Source: Streptomyces olivaceus (GTDB lineage: Bacteria > Actinomycetota > Actinomycetes > Streptomycetales > Streptomycetaceae). From it: a stretch of 64,000 bases of DNA. A program made the position numbers and the translations under genes. The notes under the pieces are model-generated. The model did not search any database. It was not told the origin of the DNA and saw only the letters and a program-made list of their open reading frames with translations. Shown in pieces: positions 18,248 to 27,858 of the stretch (position 1 is its first letter; every line of letters starts with the position of its first letter). The DNA is taken from contig NZ_JOFH01000002.1 of NCBI RefSeq assembly GCF_000721235.1, positions 186,001 through 250,000 on the forward strand, in the 5' to 3' direction.

Positions 18248-18994
18248 ATGGTGGCGAAGAAGAAGACGACGGCCGCGAAACGGGGCGCCGCCGAGGAGAG
18301 CACCACGGAGCAGGACCCGGCACGGAAGACCTCGGCGAAGAAGACGACGGCGAGCACGACGACGAAGAAGACGGCGGCCGGGAAGACCGCGGCGAAGAAG
18401 AGCCCGGCGGGCAGGGAAGCCGCGAAGAAGACCGCGGCGATGAAGAGCACGGCAGGCAAGAGCACGGCCAAGAAGGCGGGCGCGGCCGAGGCCGCGGAGC
18501 AGACGGGAGCCACGACGGTGGTTGCGAAGAAGACTCCTGGCACGGCCACGGCGGCCAAGACCGCCGTTCCCAAGGCCCGCGGTGCGGCCGCGGTCCCCGG
18601 CGACCTCGCGGTGCGCCCCGGCGAGGAACCCTGGACCCCGCAGGAGGTCGAGGAGGCGCGCGGCGAGCTGCAGTCCGAGGCCGACCGGCTGCGCAGCGAG
18701 ATCGACTCCTCCGAGCGGTCGCTGCAGGGCATGATGCGGGACTCCGGCGACGGCGCGGGCGACGACGAGGCGGACACCGGCAGCAAGAACATCACGCGCG
18801 AGCACGAACTGGCGCTGGCCGCCACCGCGCGCGAGGTGCTGACCCAGACCGAGCGCGCCCTGGAACGCCTGGACGCGGGCACCTACGGCCTGTGCGAGAA
18901 CTGCGGCAAGCCGATCGGCAAGGCGCGGATGCAGGCCTTCCCGCGGGCCACCCTGTGCGTCGAGTGCAAGCAGAAGCAGGAGCGCCGGTACTGA
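18248..18994 (+). CDS. DksA/TraR zinc-finger protein with histone H1-like tail
   Basis: The C-terminal 100 residues match the DksA/TraR family: an alpha-helical segment (LAATAREVLTQTERALERLD), then a CxxC-CxxC zinc finger, LCENCGKPIGKARMQAFP and TLCVECK. The acidic coiled-coil tip Asp pair of true DksA is not obvious. The first 130 residues are almost only Lys, Ala and Thr with AAKKT/KKTA repeats, like bacterial histone H1-type tails, so nucleic-acid binding is likely. ATG 18248 is chosen for the RBS at 18231; the frame is open upstream as a shadow. Family members act on RNA polymerase, but this role is inferred. Confidence 0.88.
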   Translation: MVAKKKTTAAKRGAAEESTTEQDPARKTSAKKTTASTTTKKTAAGKTAAKKSPAGREAAKKTAAMKSTAGKSTAKKAGAAEAAEQTGATTVVAKKTPGTATAAKTAVPKARGAAAVPGDLAVRPGEEPWTPQEVEEARGELQSEADRLRSEIDSSERSLQGMMRDSGDGAGDDEADTGSKNITREHELALAATAREVLTQTERALERLDAGTYGLCENCGKPIGKARMQAFPRATLCVECKQKQERRY

Positions 18995-19084
18995 GCCGGT
19001 ACTGAGCAGGTACGCGGCAGCGGCCGGGACGCGGGGCGTGCCGTACCCTCGTGCTCAGTCAAGGACCTAGGCTGAGGGACTCAC

Positions 19085-19678
19085 GTGGCAGAGGCGGAGC
19101 GCATCATCGGTACTCCGGACACCCCGGACGCGGCGGGGGACGGGCAGGAGCTGCCCGACGCGGAGCAGGAGCAGGCTCCGGAGCGCCCCCGGGGCAGGCG
19201 CCGGATCGCCGTGCTGTTCGCGGTCGCCGTGTTCGCGTACCTTCTCGACCTGGTCAGCAAGATGATCGTGGTCGCCAAGCTGGAGCACCACGAGCCGATC
19301 GAGATCATCGGCGACTGGCTGAGGTTCGCCGCGATCCGCAACGCCGGCGCGGCCTTCGGCTTCGGCGAGGCCTTCACGATCATCTTCACGGTGATCGCGG
19401 CAGCCGTGATCGTCGTGATCGCCCGCCTCGCGCGCAAGCTCTACAGCGTGCCGTGGGCGATCGCGCTCGGCCTGCTGCTCGGCGGTGCGCTCGGCAACCT
19501 CACCGACCGGATCTTCCGCGCGCCCGGCGTCTTCGAGGGGGCGGTCGTGGACTTCATCGCGCCCAAGCACTTCGCCGTCTTCAACCTCGCCGACTCGGCG
19601 ATCGTCTGCGGCGGCATCCTGATCGTGCTCCTCTCCTTCCGCGGCCTGGACCCGGACGGGACCGTCCACAAGGACTGA
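19085..19678 (+). CDS. lspA: Lipoprotein signal peptidase (signal peptidase II)
   Basis: Membrane aspartyl protease that removes signal peptides from prolipoproteins after Lgt has acted. GTG 19085 gives 197 aa with a charged N-terminal tail of about 40 residues, four hydrophobic segments, and both catalytic motifs: GNLTDRIF and [26 protein letters not shown] is the conserved first-loop motif. Its partner lgt is encoded about 37 kb further on in the same window. A long charged N-terminus is usual in Streptomyces. Confidence 0.95.
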   Translation: MAEAERIIGTPDTPDAAGDGQELPDAEQEQAPERPRGRRRIAVLFAVAVFAYLLDLVSKMIVVAKLEHHEPIEIIGDWLRFAAIRNAGAAFGFGEAFTIIFTVIAAAVIVVIARLARKLYSVPWAIALGLLLGGALGNLTDRIFRAPGVFEGAVVDFIAPKHFAVFNLADSAIVCGGILIVLLSFRGLDPDGTVHKD

Positions 19679-19771
19679 CCGTCCACAGGCACCGACCTCC
19701 GCCCGAGCCGGTTGTCCACAGGGACCGGGCGCGCGTTCGGGAGTGTCCCGGCCGTCCGGCATACTCGACGG

Positions 19772-20716
19772 GTGAGCACGATTCCCGAGATCCGTACCCT
19801 GCCCGTGCCCGACGGCCTGGAGGGCGAGCGCGTCGACGCCGCCATCTCCCGCATGTTCGGCTTCTCCCGCACCAAGGCCGCCGAGCTGGCGGCGGCGGGA
19901 AAGGTGCAGGTCGACGGATCGGTGGTCGGCAAGTCCGAGCGGGTGCACGGCGGCGCCTGGCTCGAGGTCGAGATGCCCGAGGCGCCCGCGCCCGTGCAGG
20001 TGGTCGCCGAGCCCGTCGAGGGCATGGAGATCGTGCACGACGACGAGGACGTGGTCGTCGTCGTCAAGCCGGTCGGCGTCGCCGCCCACCCGTCCCCGGG
20101 CTGGAGCGGGCCGACCGTCATCGGCGGCCTGGCCGCCGCCGGGTACCGCGTCTCCACCTCCGGCGCCGCCGAGCGCCAGGGCATCGTGCACCGCCTCGAC
20201 GTCGGCACCTCGGGACTGATGGCGGTCGCCAAGTCGGAGCGGGCGTACACCTCGCTCAAGCGCCAGTTCAAGGAGCGCACGGTCGACAAGCGCTACCACA
20301 CGCTCGTACAGGGCCACCCCGACCCGACCAGCGGCACCATCGACGCCCCCATCGGCCGCCACCCGCAGCACGACTACAAGTGGGCCGTCACCGCCGAGGG
20401 CAAGCCCTCCGTCACGCACTACGACCTCATCGAGGCGTTCCGCGCCGCCTCCCTGCTCGACGTGAAGCTGGAGACAGGCCGCACCCACCAGATCCGCGTC
20501 CACATGGCCGCCCACCGCCACCCCTGCGTCGGCGACCTGACCTACGGAGCGGACCCCACCCTCGCCAAGCGGCTGCGCCTGACCCGCCAGTGGCTGCACG
20601 CCGTGCGGCTCGGCTTCGAGCACCCCGGCGACGGCCAGTGGGTCGAGTACGCCAGCGACTACCCCGAGGACCTCCGGCGCGCCCTCGACCTGGTCCGCGA
20701 GGAGACCTACGGATGA
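19772..20716 (+). CDS. rluD: RluA/RluD-family 23S rRNA pseudouridine synthase
   Basis: 314 aa. An N-terminal S4 RNA-binding domain (about residues 13-75; [22 protein letters not shown]) is followed by the catalytic domain with [11 protein letters not shown], whose Asp is the invariant nucleophile, and [14 protein letters not shown] 19772 gives the family start; the frame extends 20 codons upstream without support. It is 93 nt after lspA, a conserved pairing in Gram-positive bacteria, and overlaps the next gene by ATGA. Substrate positions (RluD versus other RluA members) cannot be decided here. Confidence 0.88.
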   Translation: MSTIPEIRTLPVPDGLEGERVDAAISRMFGFSRTKAAELAAAGKVQVDGSVVGKSERVHGGAWLEVEMPEAPAPVQVVAEPVEGMEIVHDDEDVVVVVKPVGVAAHPSPGWSGPTVIGGLAAAGYRVSTSGAAERQGIVHRLDVGTSGLMAVAKSERAYTSLKRQFKERTVDKRYHTLVQGHPDPTSGTIDAPIGRHPQHDYKWAVTAEGKPSVTHYDLIEAFRAASLLDVKLETGRTHQIRVHMAAHRHPCVGDLTYGADPTLAKRLRLTRQWLHAVRLGFEHPGDGQWVEYASDYPEDLRRALDLVREETYG

Positions 20717-21201
20717 GCGCCCCGCACTCCGCCGCCCCCGCCTACGAGGTGCGCGTCGCCGAGGACCCGGCGGACCGGGAGGCCTGCTTCGCGGTGCGCA
20801 AGGACGTCTTCGTCGCCGAGCAACAGGTCCCCGAGGACATCGAGTACGACGCCCACGACGCCGGCGCCGTGCACGTCCTCGCGGTCCGGGAGGACGGGGT
20901 GCCGCTCGGCACCGGCCGGCTGCTGCACGGCGCGTCCGCCGCCGCGAAGAACGGCGACGGAGACCCGGCCGTCGGCTCCCTGGGCCGGCTCGCGGTGACC
21001 GCGGCGGCCCGCGGCCTGGGCGTCGGGGCCGCGCTGGTGCGGGCGGTGGAGGACGCCGCACGCGCGCGCGGGCTCACCGCGGTGGATCTGCACGCGCAGA
21101 CCCACGCCCTGGGTTTTTACCAGCGTTTGGGGTACGAGGCATACGGCCCCGAGTTCCCCGACGCCGGGATTCCGCACCGCGCGATGCGGCGAGCCCTGTA
21201 G
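20713..21201 (+). CDS. GNAT-family acetyltransferase
   Basis: 162-aa single-domain GNAT. Acetyl-CoA-binding motif A is [20 protein letters not shown] (about residues 85-104), and the end [18 protein letters not shown] is the motif B region typical of ElaA-like GNATs. The start ATG 20713 overlaps the rluD stop, so it is translationally coupled to it. The substrate is unknown. Confidence 0.85.
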   Translation: MSAPHSAAPAYEVRVAEDPADREACFAVRKDVFVAEQQVPEDIEYDAHDAGAVHVLAVREDGVPLGTGRLLHGASAAAKNGDGDPAVGSLGRLAVTAAARGLGVGAALVRAVEDAARARGLTAVDLHAQTHALGFYQRLGYEAYGPEFPDAGIPHRAMRRAL

Positions 21202-21286
21202 CCGGGGCGCCGAACGCGCTGGTGAGGCCGGTGGCGTGGCAGGCTTGAGGTCCGCCCTGCAGTAACGCCGAGAGCCCACCGGAGCG

Positions 21287-22879
21287 GTGACCGTGGATCA
21301 GCTGGCCCTGTTGTTCATCCTGTTGCTCGGGGCCCTGCTGAGCGTTCCGATCGGTGCGCGGCTCGGGCTGCCGGCGCCGGTGCTGATGACGCTCCTCGGG
21401 ATCGTCCTGGCCCTGCTCGACTTCGTGCCCAACGTCGACATCCCGCCCGAACTGATCCTGCCCGGCCTGTTGCCGCCGCTGCTGTACGCGGCCGTGCGGC
21501 GCACGTCCTGGCGGCAGTTCGCGGCCAACAAGCGCCCGATCTTCCTGCTGGCGGTCGCGCTGGTCTTCGTCACCATGACCTGCGTCGCCACCGTCGCCCA
21601 CGCCGTCGTCCCCGGACTGCCCATCGCCGCGGCCTTCGCGCTCGGCGCGCTGGTGGCGCCGCCCGACCCGGTCGCCGCGACCGCCGTCGCCGGGCAGTTG
21701 GGACTCCCGCGCCGGCTGGTGTCCATCCTGGAGGGCGAGGGACTGTTCAACGACGTGACGGCCATCGTCCTGTACCACGTGGCCATCGCCGCGGCGGTCA
21801 GCGGGGCCTTCTCGCCCTGGGACGCCGGGTTCGACCTGGTGCTCTCCGCCGTCGTCGCCGTCGCGGTCGGGCTCGTCCTCGGCTGGGGCTCCAACAAGCT
21901 GATGAGCGTCCTCGGCGACCCGACGCTGCAGATCGGCCTGACCCTGCTGGTGCCCTTCGTCAGCTACGTCGCCGCCGACGAACTGCACGGCTCGGGCGTG
22001 CTCGCCGTCCTCACCACCGCGATGTTCCTCGCCGAGTACGCCTCCGACGCCGACGACGTGATGACCCGGCTCGGCGGGCACACCGTGTGGGACGTGGTGG
22101 ACACCCTGGTCACCGGCGTGGCCTTCGGCCTGATCGGGCTGGAACTGCACAACGCGGTCCGCACGGCCTCCGGCCGCTGGCCGGAACTGCTGGGCTGGGC
22201 CGCGGCCGTCACCGCCGTGGTCATCCTGGTGCGGCTGCTGTGGCTGCTGCCGGCCACCTGGCTGACCCGGCGGCTGCACTCCCGGCGCGACCAGGACGAG
22301 GACATCCCGACGACCTGGCGGGAGACCGTGGTCATGTGGTGGGCCGGCATGCGGGGCGTGGCCTCGGTCGCGCTGGCCCTGGCGATCCCCCTGGAGACGG
22401 AGGACGGGTCGGCCTTCCCGCACCGGGAGGAGATCGTCTTCATCGCGTTCGGCGTGATCATGGTCACGCTGCTCCTCCAGGGCCTGACGCTGCCCTGGCT
22501 GGTGGGCCGGCTCGGTGTGCGGGCGGACACCGAGCGGGAGCAGGAGTACGAGCGGGACCTGGCCGTACGGGCGGCCGGGGCGGCGAAGCGGCGCCTGAAG
22601 GAGATCGAGGACGTCGAGGAACTGCCGGAGGAGCTGTCCGAGCAGATGCTGCGGCGCGCCTACGACATCGGCGTGCGCATCAGCCCCGACCTCGGGGACG
22701 AGGAGCGCAAGGAGGCGCTGGAACAGCGGGCCCGGCGCATCAAGCGTGTCCGGCGCATCCAGGGCGAGATGCTGAGCGCCGCCCGCCACGAGATCCTGGC
22801 CGCCCGCAGCGAGGCCGGGGCCGACCCGGAGATCGTGGACCGGGTCCTGCGCCACCTGGACGTCCGCAGCCTGCGCTGA
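21287..22879 (+). CDS. CPA1-family Na+/H+ antiporter
   Basis: 530-aa membrane protein with about 12 hydrophobic segments in the first 400 residues and a charged C-terminal cytoplasmic tail of about 120 residues. Ion-path motifs of the CPA1/NhaP group are visible: PPDPVAATAV (about residue 125) and GEGLFNDVTAIVL (about 150) with the Asn-Asp pair. It exchanges monovalent cations for protons. GTG 21287 is the longest start; GTG 21293 is better spaced from GGAG at 21281 and would drop two residues. Confidence 0.9.
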   Translation: MTVDQLALLFILLLGALLSVPIGARLGLPAPVLMTLLGIVLALLDFVPNVDIPPELILPGLLPPLLYAAVRRTSWRQFAANKRPIFLLAVALVFVTMTCVATVAHAVVPGLPIAAAFALGALVAPPDPVAATAVAGQLGLPRRLVSILEGEGLFNDVTAIVLYHVAIAAAVSGAFSPWDAGFDLVLSAVVAVAVGLVLGWGSNKLMSVLGDPTLQIGLTLLVPFVSYVAADELHGSGVLAVLTTAMFLAEYASDADDVMTRLGGHTVWDVVDTLVTGVAFGLIGLELHNAVRTASGRWPELLGWAAAVTAVVILVRLLWLLPATWLTRRLHSRRDQDEDIPTTWRETVVMWWAGMRGVASVALALAIPLETEDGSAFPHREEIVFIAFGVIMVTLLLQGLTLPWLVGRLGVRADTEREQEYERDLAVRAAGAAKRRLKEIEDVEELPEELSEQMLRRAYDIGVRISPDLGDEERKEALEQRARRIKRVRRIQGEMLSAARHEILAARSEAGADPEIVDRVLRHLDVRSLR

Positions 22880-22907
22880 ACCGCCCCCGACGCCCCGCCC
22901 CGCCCGC

Positions 22908-24032
22908 TCACAGGCTCTTCGTCGGGCGGCCCGGGAAGCGGCGGGGCTCGGCGTCGGGGGAGCGGCGGGCGTGGGGGAGGCCGTCGCGACGGGGACGCGG
23001 GGCCGCGTCCGCGGTGTTGACCCGCGGCAGCGCGTACGGGTGCTGGTCGGAGAGGAAGCGGATCATCCCCTCGCGGACCGTGACCCGCACCGTCCAGATG
23101 TCGTCCGCGTCCTTCGCCGTCACCAGCGCCCGCACCTCCATGGTGTTCGGGGTGGTGTCCGTGACGGTCAGGTTGCAGGCCCGCCCGTCCCAGGCCGGGC
23201 ACTCGCGCAGCAGGTCGCGCAGCCGCTCCCGCATCGCCTCCAGCGGCGCCGAGTGGTCCAGGTGCCAGAAGACGGTCCCGGTCATCTGCGGGGTGCCGCG
23301 CGACCAGTTCTCGAAGGGCTTGGAGGTGAAGTACGAGACCGGCATCGTGATCCGGCGCTCGTCCCAGGTGCGGACCGTCAGATAGGTCAGCGTGATCTCC
23401 TCGACGGTGCCCCACTCCCCGTCGACCACGACGGTGTCGCCCATCCGCACCATGTCGCCGAAGGCGATCTGGAACCCGGCGAACAGGTTGCCCAGCGTGG
23501 ACTGGGCGGCCACACCGGCGACGATGCCGATGATGCCGGCCGAGGCCAGCAGCGAGGCGCCCGCGGCACGCATCGCCGGGAACGTCAGCAGCATCGACGA
23601 GACCGCGACCACGCCGACCACCGCCGAGACCACCCGCATGATCAGCGACACCTGGGTCCGCACGCGCCGCACCCGGGCCGGATCGCGCTCCGCGTGGGCG
23701 TGCGCGTACCGGGAGTACGACGTCTCGACGACCGCCGCGGCGATCCGGATCACCAGCCAGGCCGCCGAGCCGATCAGCACCAGCGTCAGGGTCCGGCCGA
23801 CCCCCGTCCGATGATCCGGGAACACCTCGGCCTCGACGTAGGACCCTCTCAGCAGCGCCGTGCACAGCACGATCTGGTACGGCACGCGGGCCCGCCGCAG
23901 CAGCCCCCACAGCGGTGTCTCGGGGTGGCGTCCGTCGGCCTTGCGCAGCAACAGGTCGGTGGCCCAGCCGATGACGACGGTCAGCAGTACTGAGCCGCCG
24001 ACCACGATCAGCGGGCGGAGTATCGTCTCCAT
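22908..24032 (-). CDS. MscS-family mechanosensitive channel
   Basis: 374 aa with four to five membrane helices (about 5-25, 50-65, 80-105, 140-160) followed by the MscS pore helix AASAGIIGIVAGVAAQSTLGNLFAGFQI split across residues 175-202, then the beta domain DMVRMGDTVVVDGEWGTVEEI and VSYFTSKPFENWSR. The start ATG 24032 was chosen over more upstream in-frame codons because it begins with a clean membrane-facing N-terminus (METILRPLIVVG). It converges on the antiporter and diverges from the following hydrolase. Confidence 0.9.
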   Translation of the reverse strand: METILRPLIVVGGSVLLTVVIGWATDLLLRKADGRHPETPLWGLLRRARVPYQIVLCTALLRGSYVEAEVFPDHRTGVGRTLTLVLIGSAAWLVIRIAAAVVETSYSRYAHAHAERDPARVRRVRTQVSLIMRVVSAVVGVVAVSSMLLTFPAMRAAGASLLASAGIIGIVAGVAAQSTLGNLFAGFQIAFGDMVRMGDTVVVDGEWGTVEEITLTYLTVRTWDERRITMPVSYFTSKPFENWSRGTPQMTGTVFWHLDHSAPLEAMRERLRDLLRECPAWDGRACNLTVTDTTPNTMEVRALVTAKDADDIWTVRVTVREGMIRFLSDQHPYALPRVNTADAAPRPRRDGLPHARRSPDAEPRRFPGRPTKSL

Positions 24033-24138
24033 GCCCTCGAACGTAACCGGACGGACGGCACGGCGAACCTGTGACTTCCGTCCCGCCCGGGGCATCGCCG
24101 CCCGCCGCGTTGTCACACCCGGCTGGCACGATGGCCCC

Positions 24139-24732
24139 ATGAACATCGTGCTCTTTCACTCGACCCTCGGCCCGAGGCCCGCGGTGCGGCAGGCCGCCGA
24201 CCGGCTGCGCGGCGCCGGACACCAGGTGTGGACGCCGGACCTCTTCGAGGGGCGGACCTTCGACACCGTCGAGGAGGGCATGGAGTACCAGGAGGGGATC
24301 GGCCGGGAGGAGCTGCTGAAGCGGGCCGTGCTGGCCGCCGCGCCCTACTCGGAGCGGGGCCTGGTGTACGCCGGGTTCTCGCTGGGCGCCTCCGTGGCGC
24401 AGACCCTCGCCCTCGGCGACCACCGGGCGCGCGGGCTGCTGCTCCTGCACGGCACCTCGGACATCGCGCCCAACGCCTCGGTGGACGGACTGCCGGTCCA
24501 GCTGCACGTGGCCGAGCCGGACCGCTTCGAGACGGACGACTGGCTGAGCGCCTGGTACCTCCAGATGGGCCGCGTCGGCGCCGACGTCGAGGTGCACCGG
24601 TACGCGGGGGCCGGCCACCTCTACACCGACCCCGGGCTGCCCGACGACTACGACGAAGAGGCGGCCGAGGCCACCTGGCGGGTGGCGCTCGGCTTCCTCG
24701 ACTCGCTCCAGGAGGCGCAGACCTCCCGGTAG
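24139..24732 (+). CDS. Dienelactone-hydrolase-like alpha/beta hydrolase
   Basis: 197-aa alpha/beta-hydrolase fold. Strand 1 is MNIVLFHSTLG, the nucleophile elbow is AGFSLGAS (about residue 80), and the catalytic His lies in GAGHLYTDP (about 160). True dienelactone hydrolases use Cys at the elbow; here it is Ser, so the reaction is uncertain. ATG 24139 gives the correct first strand; the longer in-frame extension lies across the neighbouring minus-strand promoter. Confidence 0.83.
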   Translation: MNIVLFHSTLGPRPAVRQAADRLRGAGHQVWTPDLFEGRTFDTVEEGMEYQEGIGREELLKRAVLAAAPYSERGLVYAGFSLGASVAQTLALGDHRARGLLLLHGTSDIAPNASVDGLPVQLHVAEPDRFETDDWLSAWYLQMGRVGADVEVHRYAGAGHLYTDPGLPDDYDEEAAEATWRVALGFLDSLQEAQTSR

Positions 24733-24782
24733 GCCTTTCGGACCGGCGGGCGGGCGCGCTCCCTCACCGATCGGTACGCGCG

Positions 24783-24817
24783 CGGGTGGGCGAACCCGGA
24801 AGAGGTTCGCCCACCCG
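24783..24817. terminator. Bidirectional terminator
   Basis: Perfect 14-bp stem CGGGTGGGCGAACC / GGTTCGCCCACCCG with a 7-nt loop between the convergent hydrolase and DsbA-like genes. Confidence 0.85.
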
Positions 24818-24836
24818 TCGGCCGGAGGTCACCGGG

Positions 24837-25637
24837 TCACTTGGTGACGCCCGCGTCCTTGAGCGCCGTCTGCCACTGGTCGACCGAGCTGGGGTTCTCG
24901 ATCACCTTTTCGTTGATCTTGATGGTCGGGGTCGACTGGACGCCCTCGGCGCTGTCGAAGGACTTGCTCATCCGCATCGCCCAGGCGTCGTAGGTGCCCT
25001 TCTCCACGGCGTCCTGGAACTTCTTGTTGTTCTTCAGGGCGTCCACCGTGTTCGCCACCTTGATCAGGTAGTCGTCCTTGGCGAACTCGTCGGTCGACTC
25101 CTCGGGGTGGTACTCGGCGGAGAACAGCGCCGTCTTGTAGTCGAGGAACGCCTCGGAGCCGACGTTCAGCGCGGCGCCCAGCGCGCTGAGCGCGTTCTTC
25201 GAGCCCTCGCCGCTCAGGTTGCCGTCCAGGAACGTGCCGATGGTGAAGGAGAGCTTGTAGTCGCCGTCCTCCATGCCCTTGTGGACGGTCTCGCCGATGT
25301 TCTGCTCGAAGGAGGCGCAGGCCGGGCACCGCGGGTCCTCGTACAGGTGAACGGTGTTGTCGGTCTTGGACTCGCCGACGACGACCGTGGTGCCGTCCTT
25401 GCCGGAGGTGTTGGCCGGGGCCACCACCTTGGCGTCGGCGGCCTTCTCCCACTTCGAGGGCTGGTTGCCCTGCACGACGGCGTAGCTGATGCCGCCGGCT
25501 ATCGCCAGTACGCCGACGATGGAGACGGCCACTACGGCCTGCCGCTTGACCTTGTCGCGCTTGGCCTGGCGCTCGCGCTCCTGGCGCAGGCGCTCACGGG
25601 CCGCCGTCTTCGCTGCCTGGGTGTTCCGCTTGCTCAT
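24837..25637 (-). CDS. Membrane-anchored DsbA-like thioredoxin-fold protein
   Basis: 266 aa: a basic coiled N-terminus of about 33 residues, one membrane helix (about 34-57; AVVAVSIVGVLAIAGGISYA), then an extracellular thioredoxin/DsbA domain with the active site YEDPRCPACASFE (CPAC, about residue 105) and cis-Pro loop VQSTPTIKINEKV. Likely a thiol-disulfide oxidoreductase or isomerase for exported proteins. It is a paralogue of the protein at 55861-56634. Upstream lies an unknown membrane protein on the same strand. Confidence 0.88.
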   Translation of the reverse strand: MSKRNTQAAKTAARERLRQERERQAKRDKVKRQAVVAVSIVGVLAIAGGISYAVVQGNQPSKWEKAADAKVVAPANTSGKDGTTVVVGESKTDNTVHLYEDPRCPACASFEQNIGETVHKGMEDGDYKLSFTIGTFLDGNLSGEGSKNALSALGAALNVGSEAFLDYKTALFSAEYHPEESTDEFAKDDYLIKVANTVDALKNNKKFQDAVEKGTYDAWAMRMSKSFDSAEGVQSTPTIKINEKVIENPSSVDQWQTALKDAGVTK

Positions 25638-25723
25638 GATGGTGATCTCTCCGGGGACGCGCACACGGGGGTGTGCGGGACACGTATGGGGGCTGCTGTG
25701 CTCGGTGGCGCTCGTGCGACGGG

Positions 25724-26434
25724 TCACACGGGCGCGGCCACCGGGCACGGCGGTCCGCGCCGTCCCAGGGAGTGCGTGAGGATGCGCTCGCGGGCGCCGG
25801 CGGTGCGGCGGGCCGCGGGTGCCGTGTGGCGGACCGCCGGAGCCGGGGACACGCCCACGGCGGCGACGGCCAGCAGCAGCGGCCGGAAGGTGGTCGCGGC
25901 CACCGCGCCGAGCAGCTGGGCCAGCGCCCGCTCCCCGCGCCGCAGCCAGGCCGCCGCGAGCAGTCCGACCCCGACGTGCGCGCCGAGCAGCAGCCAGGCG
26001 GTGCCGGGTGCGGCCTCGGCCAGCACGGACGCCACCCGGTCGGTCTCGGCCCCGGTCACGCGGGTCAGCGGCGCGGTCACCCCGGCGTGGACACCGGTTC
26101 CGTCGCCGCACAGCACGTCGAAGCCGACGGAGCGCAGCGGGCCCGCGACCGGGCCGCCCGCCCGGCCGTAGCAGACGTGCTGACCGGTGGTGAAGACCGT
26201 GTCGGCGGCCAGCTCCAGCGGGATCAGCAGGGCGGCGATCCGCCGGAAGCCGCGCTCGCGCCGCCCGGCCAGGGCGTACGCGAGCAGGAACACGGCGGCG
26301 GCGACGGCGGCCACCGTGGGCAGCGGCAGCGGAACCCCGGACAGCAGCACGTGCGACGCGGTGCTGAGCGTCACGACGAGTGCCGTGAACAGCGCCGCGC
26401 GTACGGCTCTGAGCGGGGTTCCGGATATGTCCAT
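25724..26434 (-). CDS. Integral membrane protein of unknown function
   Basis: 236 aa with about five hydrophobic segments (about 12-32, 40-58, 66-85, 145-165, 180-200). Between segments three and four lies a non-membrane loop with two Cys, QHVCYGRAGG and FDVLCGDGTG, about 25 residues apart. No CxxC is present, so it is not a VKOR, although its position beside a DsbA-like gene makes a redox role worth considering. ATG 26434 is chosen; GTG 26455 would add seven residues. I do not recognise the family. Confidence 0.72.
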   Translation of the reverse strand: MDISGTPLRAVRAALFTALVVTLSTASHVLLSGVPLPLPTVAAVAAAVFLLAYALAGRRERGFRRIAALLIPLELAADTVFTTGQHVCYGRAGGPVAGPLRSVGFDVLCGDGTGVHAGVTAPLTRVTGAETDRVASVLAEAAPGTAWLLLGAHVGVGLLAAAWLRRGERALAQLLGAVAATTFRPLLLAVAAVGVSPAPAVRHTAPAARRTAGARERILTHSLGRRGPPCPVAAPV

Positions 26435-26511
26435 AGCAGTAGGAGAGTGTGTCACGGGGTCCGGTAAGAGACCCCTAAAGGGTTGCTGTGAGAATGCCGA
26501 CCGGCGGGTTC

Positions 26512-27858
26512 CTACCGCTCGAGGCCGGGGATCCGGCCGTTGCGGAACAGGTCGACGAAGGTCTGGTGATCGGCGCGGGCGCGGGCGCCGTACCGGTGCG
26601 CGAAGTCGACCAGGAGCGGCGCGAAGCCCTCCTCGTCGGCCGCGATGGCCGCGTCGATGGCCCGCTCGGTGGAGAACGGCACCAGGGACTCCCCGGACTG
26701 GTCGTCGGCCGCGCCGTGCATCGTGGCGGTGGCCCGGCCCAGGTCGGCGACGACCTCGGCGATCTCCTCCGGGTCGTCGAGGTCGCTCCAGTCCAGGTCG
26801 ACGGCGTACGGCGAGACCTCGGCGACCAGCTGTCCCGCACCGTCCAGCTCGGTCCAGCCCAGCCACGGGTCGGCGTGCGCCTGCAGGGCGCGCTGGGAGA
26901 TCACCGTGCGGTGGCCCTCGTGCTGGAAGTACTCCCGGACCGCCGGGTCGGTGAGGTACTGGGAGACGGCAGGGGTCTGGGCCTGCTTGATGTAGATCAC
27001 GACGTCGTTCTCCAGGGCGTCGCTGTTGCCTTCGAGCAGGATGTTGTACGAGGGCAGTCCGGCCGACCCGATGCCGATGCCGCGGCGGCCGACGACGTCC
27101 TTCACGCGGTAGGAGTCCGGGCGTGTCAGGGAGGACTCGGGGAGCGTCTCCAGGTAGCCGTCGAAGGCCGCGAGGACCTTGTAGCGGGTGGCCGCGTCCA
27201 ACTCGACCGAGCCGCCGCCGGGGGCGAAGCGGCGCTCGAAGTCGCGGATCTCGGTCATCGAGTCCAGCAGCCCGAAGCGGGTCAGCGAGCGGGCGACGCG
27301 CAGCGCCCCGAGCAGCGGCCCCTCCGCGGTGTCCAGCGTGAAGGGCGGCACCTCGTCGCTCTTGGCGCCGGTGGCCAGGGCGTGGATCCGCTCGCGGTAG
27401 GCGCCCGCGTACACCCGCACCAGCTCGGTGATCTGCTCGTCGCTGAGCGCCTTCGCGTACCCGATCAGCGCGACGGAGGCGGCGAAGCGCTTGAGGTCCC
27501 AGGTGAAGGGGCCGACGTAGGCCTCGTCGAAGTCGTTGACGTTGAAGATCAGCCGGCCGGTGGAGTCCATGTACGTGCCGAAGTTCTCCGCGTGGAGGTC
27601 GCCGTGGATCCACACCCGGGAGGTCCGCTCGTCCAGGTAGGCCCCGCCGGCGCGGTCGCCGAACTCCGGGTCCTCGGTCAGGTCGCGGTAGAAGAGACCG
27701 GCGGTGCCGCGGTAGAACGCGAAGGCCGAGGCGGCCATCTTCCGGAACTTCACACGGAACGCCGCGGGGTCCGCGGCCAGCAGCCTGCCGAAGGCGGTGT
27801 CGAAGACGGCGAGGATCTCCTCGCCGCGGTGCTCCTCGTTGAGCTGCGGGACCGACAT
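26512..27858 (-). CDS. DUF2252 family protein (kinase-like fold)
   Basis: 448 aa. The catalytic-loop-like motif WIHGDLHAENFG (about residue 100) and the following VNDFDEAYVGPF resemble the HxDxxxxN and DFD motifs of aminoglycoside-kinase-type phosphotransferases. DUF2252 members are annotated only by that resemblance and no substrate is known. GGAGG sits just ahead of ATG 27858 on the minus strand. Divergent from dnaE across 212 nt; the two downstream genes are on the same strand and may be co-transcribed. Confidence 0.85.
   Translation of the reverse strand: MSVPQLNEEHRGEEILAVFDTAFGRLLAADPAAFRVKFRKMAASAFAFYRGTAGLFYRDLTEDPEFGDRAGGAYLDERTSRVWIHGDLHAENFGTYMDSTGRLIFNVNDFDEAYVGPFTWDLKRFAASVALIGYAKALSDEQITELVRVYAGAYRERIHALATGAKSDEVPPFTLDTAEGPLLGALRVARSLTRFGLLDSMTEIRDFERRFAPGGGSVELDAATRYKVLAAFDGYLETLPESSLTRPDSYRVKDVVGRRGIGIGSAGLPSYNILLEGNSDALENDVVIYIKQAQTPAVSQYLTDPAVREYFQHEGHRTVISQRALQAHADPWLGWTELDGAGQLVAEVSPYAVDLDWSDLDDPEEIAEVVADLGRATATMHGAADDQSGESLVPFSTERAIDAAIAADEEGFAPLLVDFAHRYGARARADHQTFVDLFRNGRIPGLER

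Noticed and set aside
25724..26434. VKOR-type oxidoreductase
   Set aside because: No CxxC motif and the two Cys are not in the VKOR arrangement.
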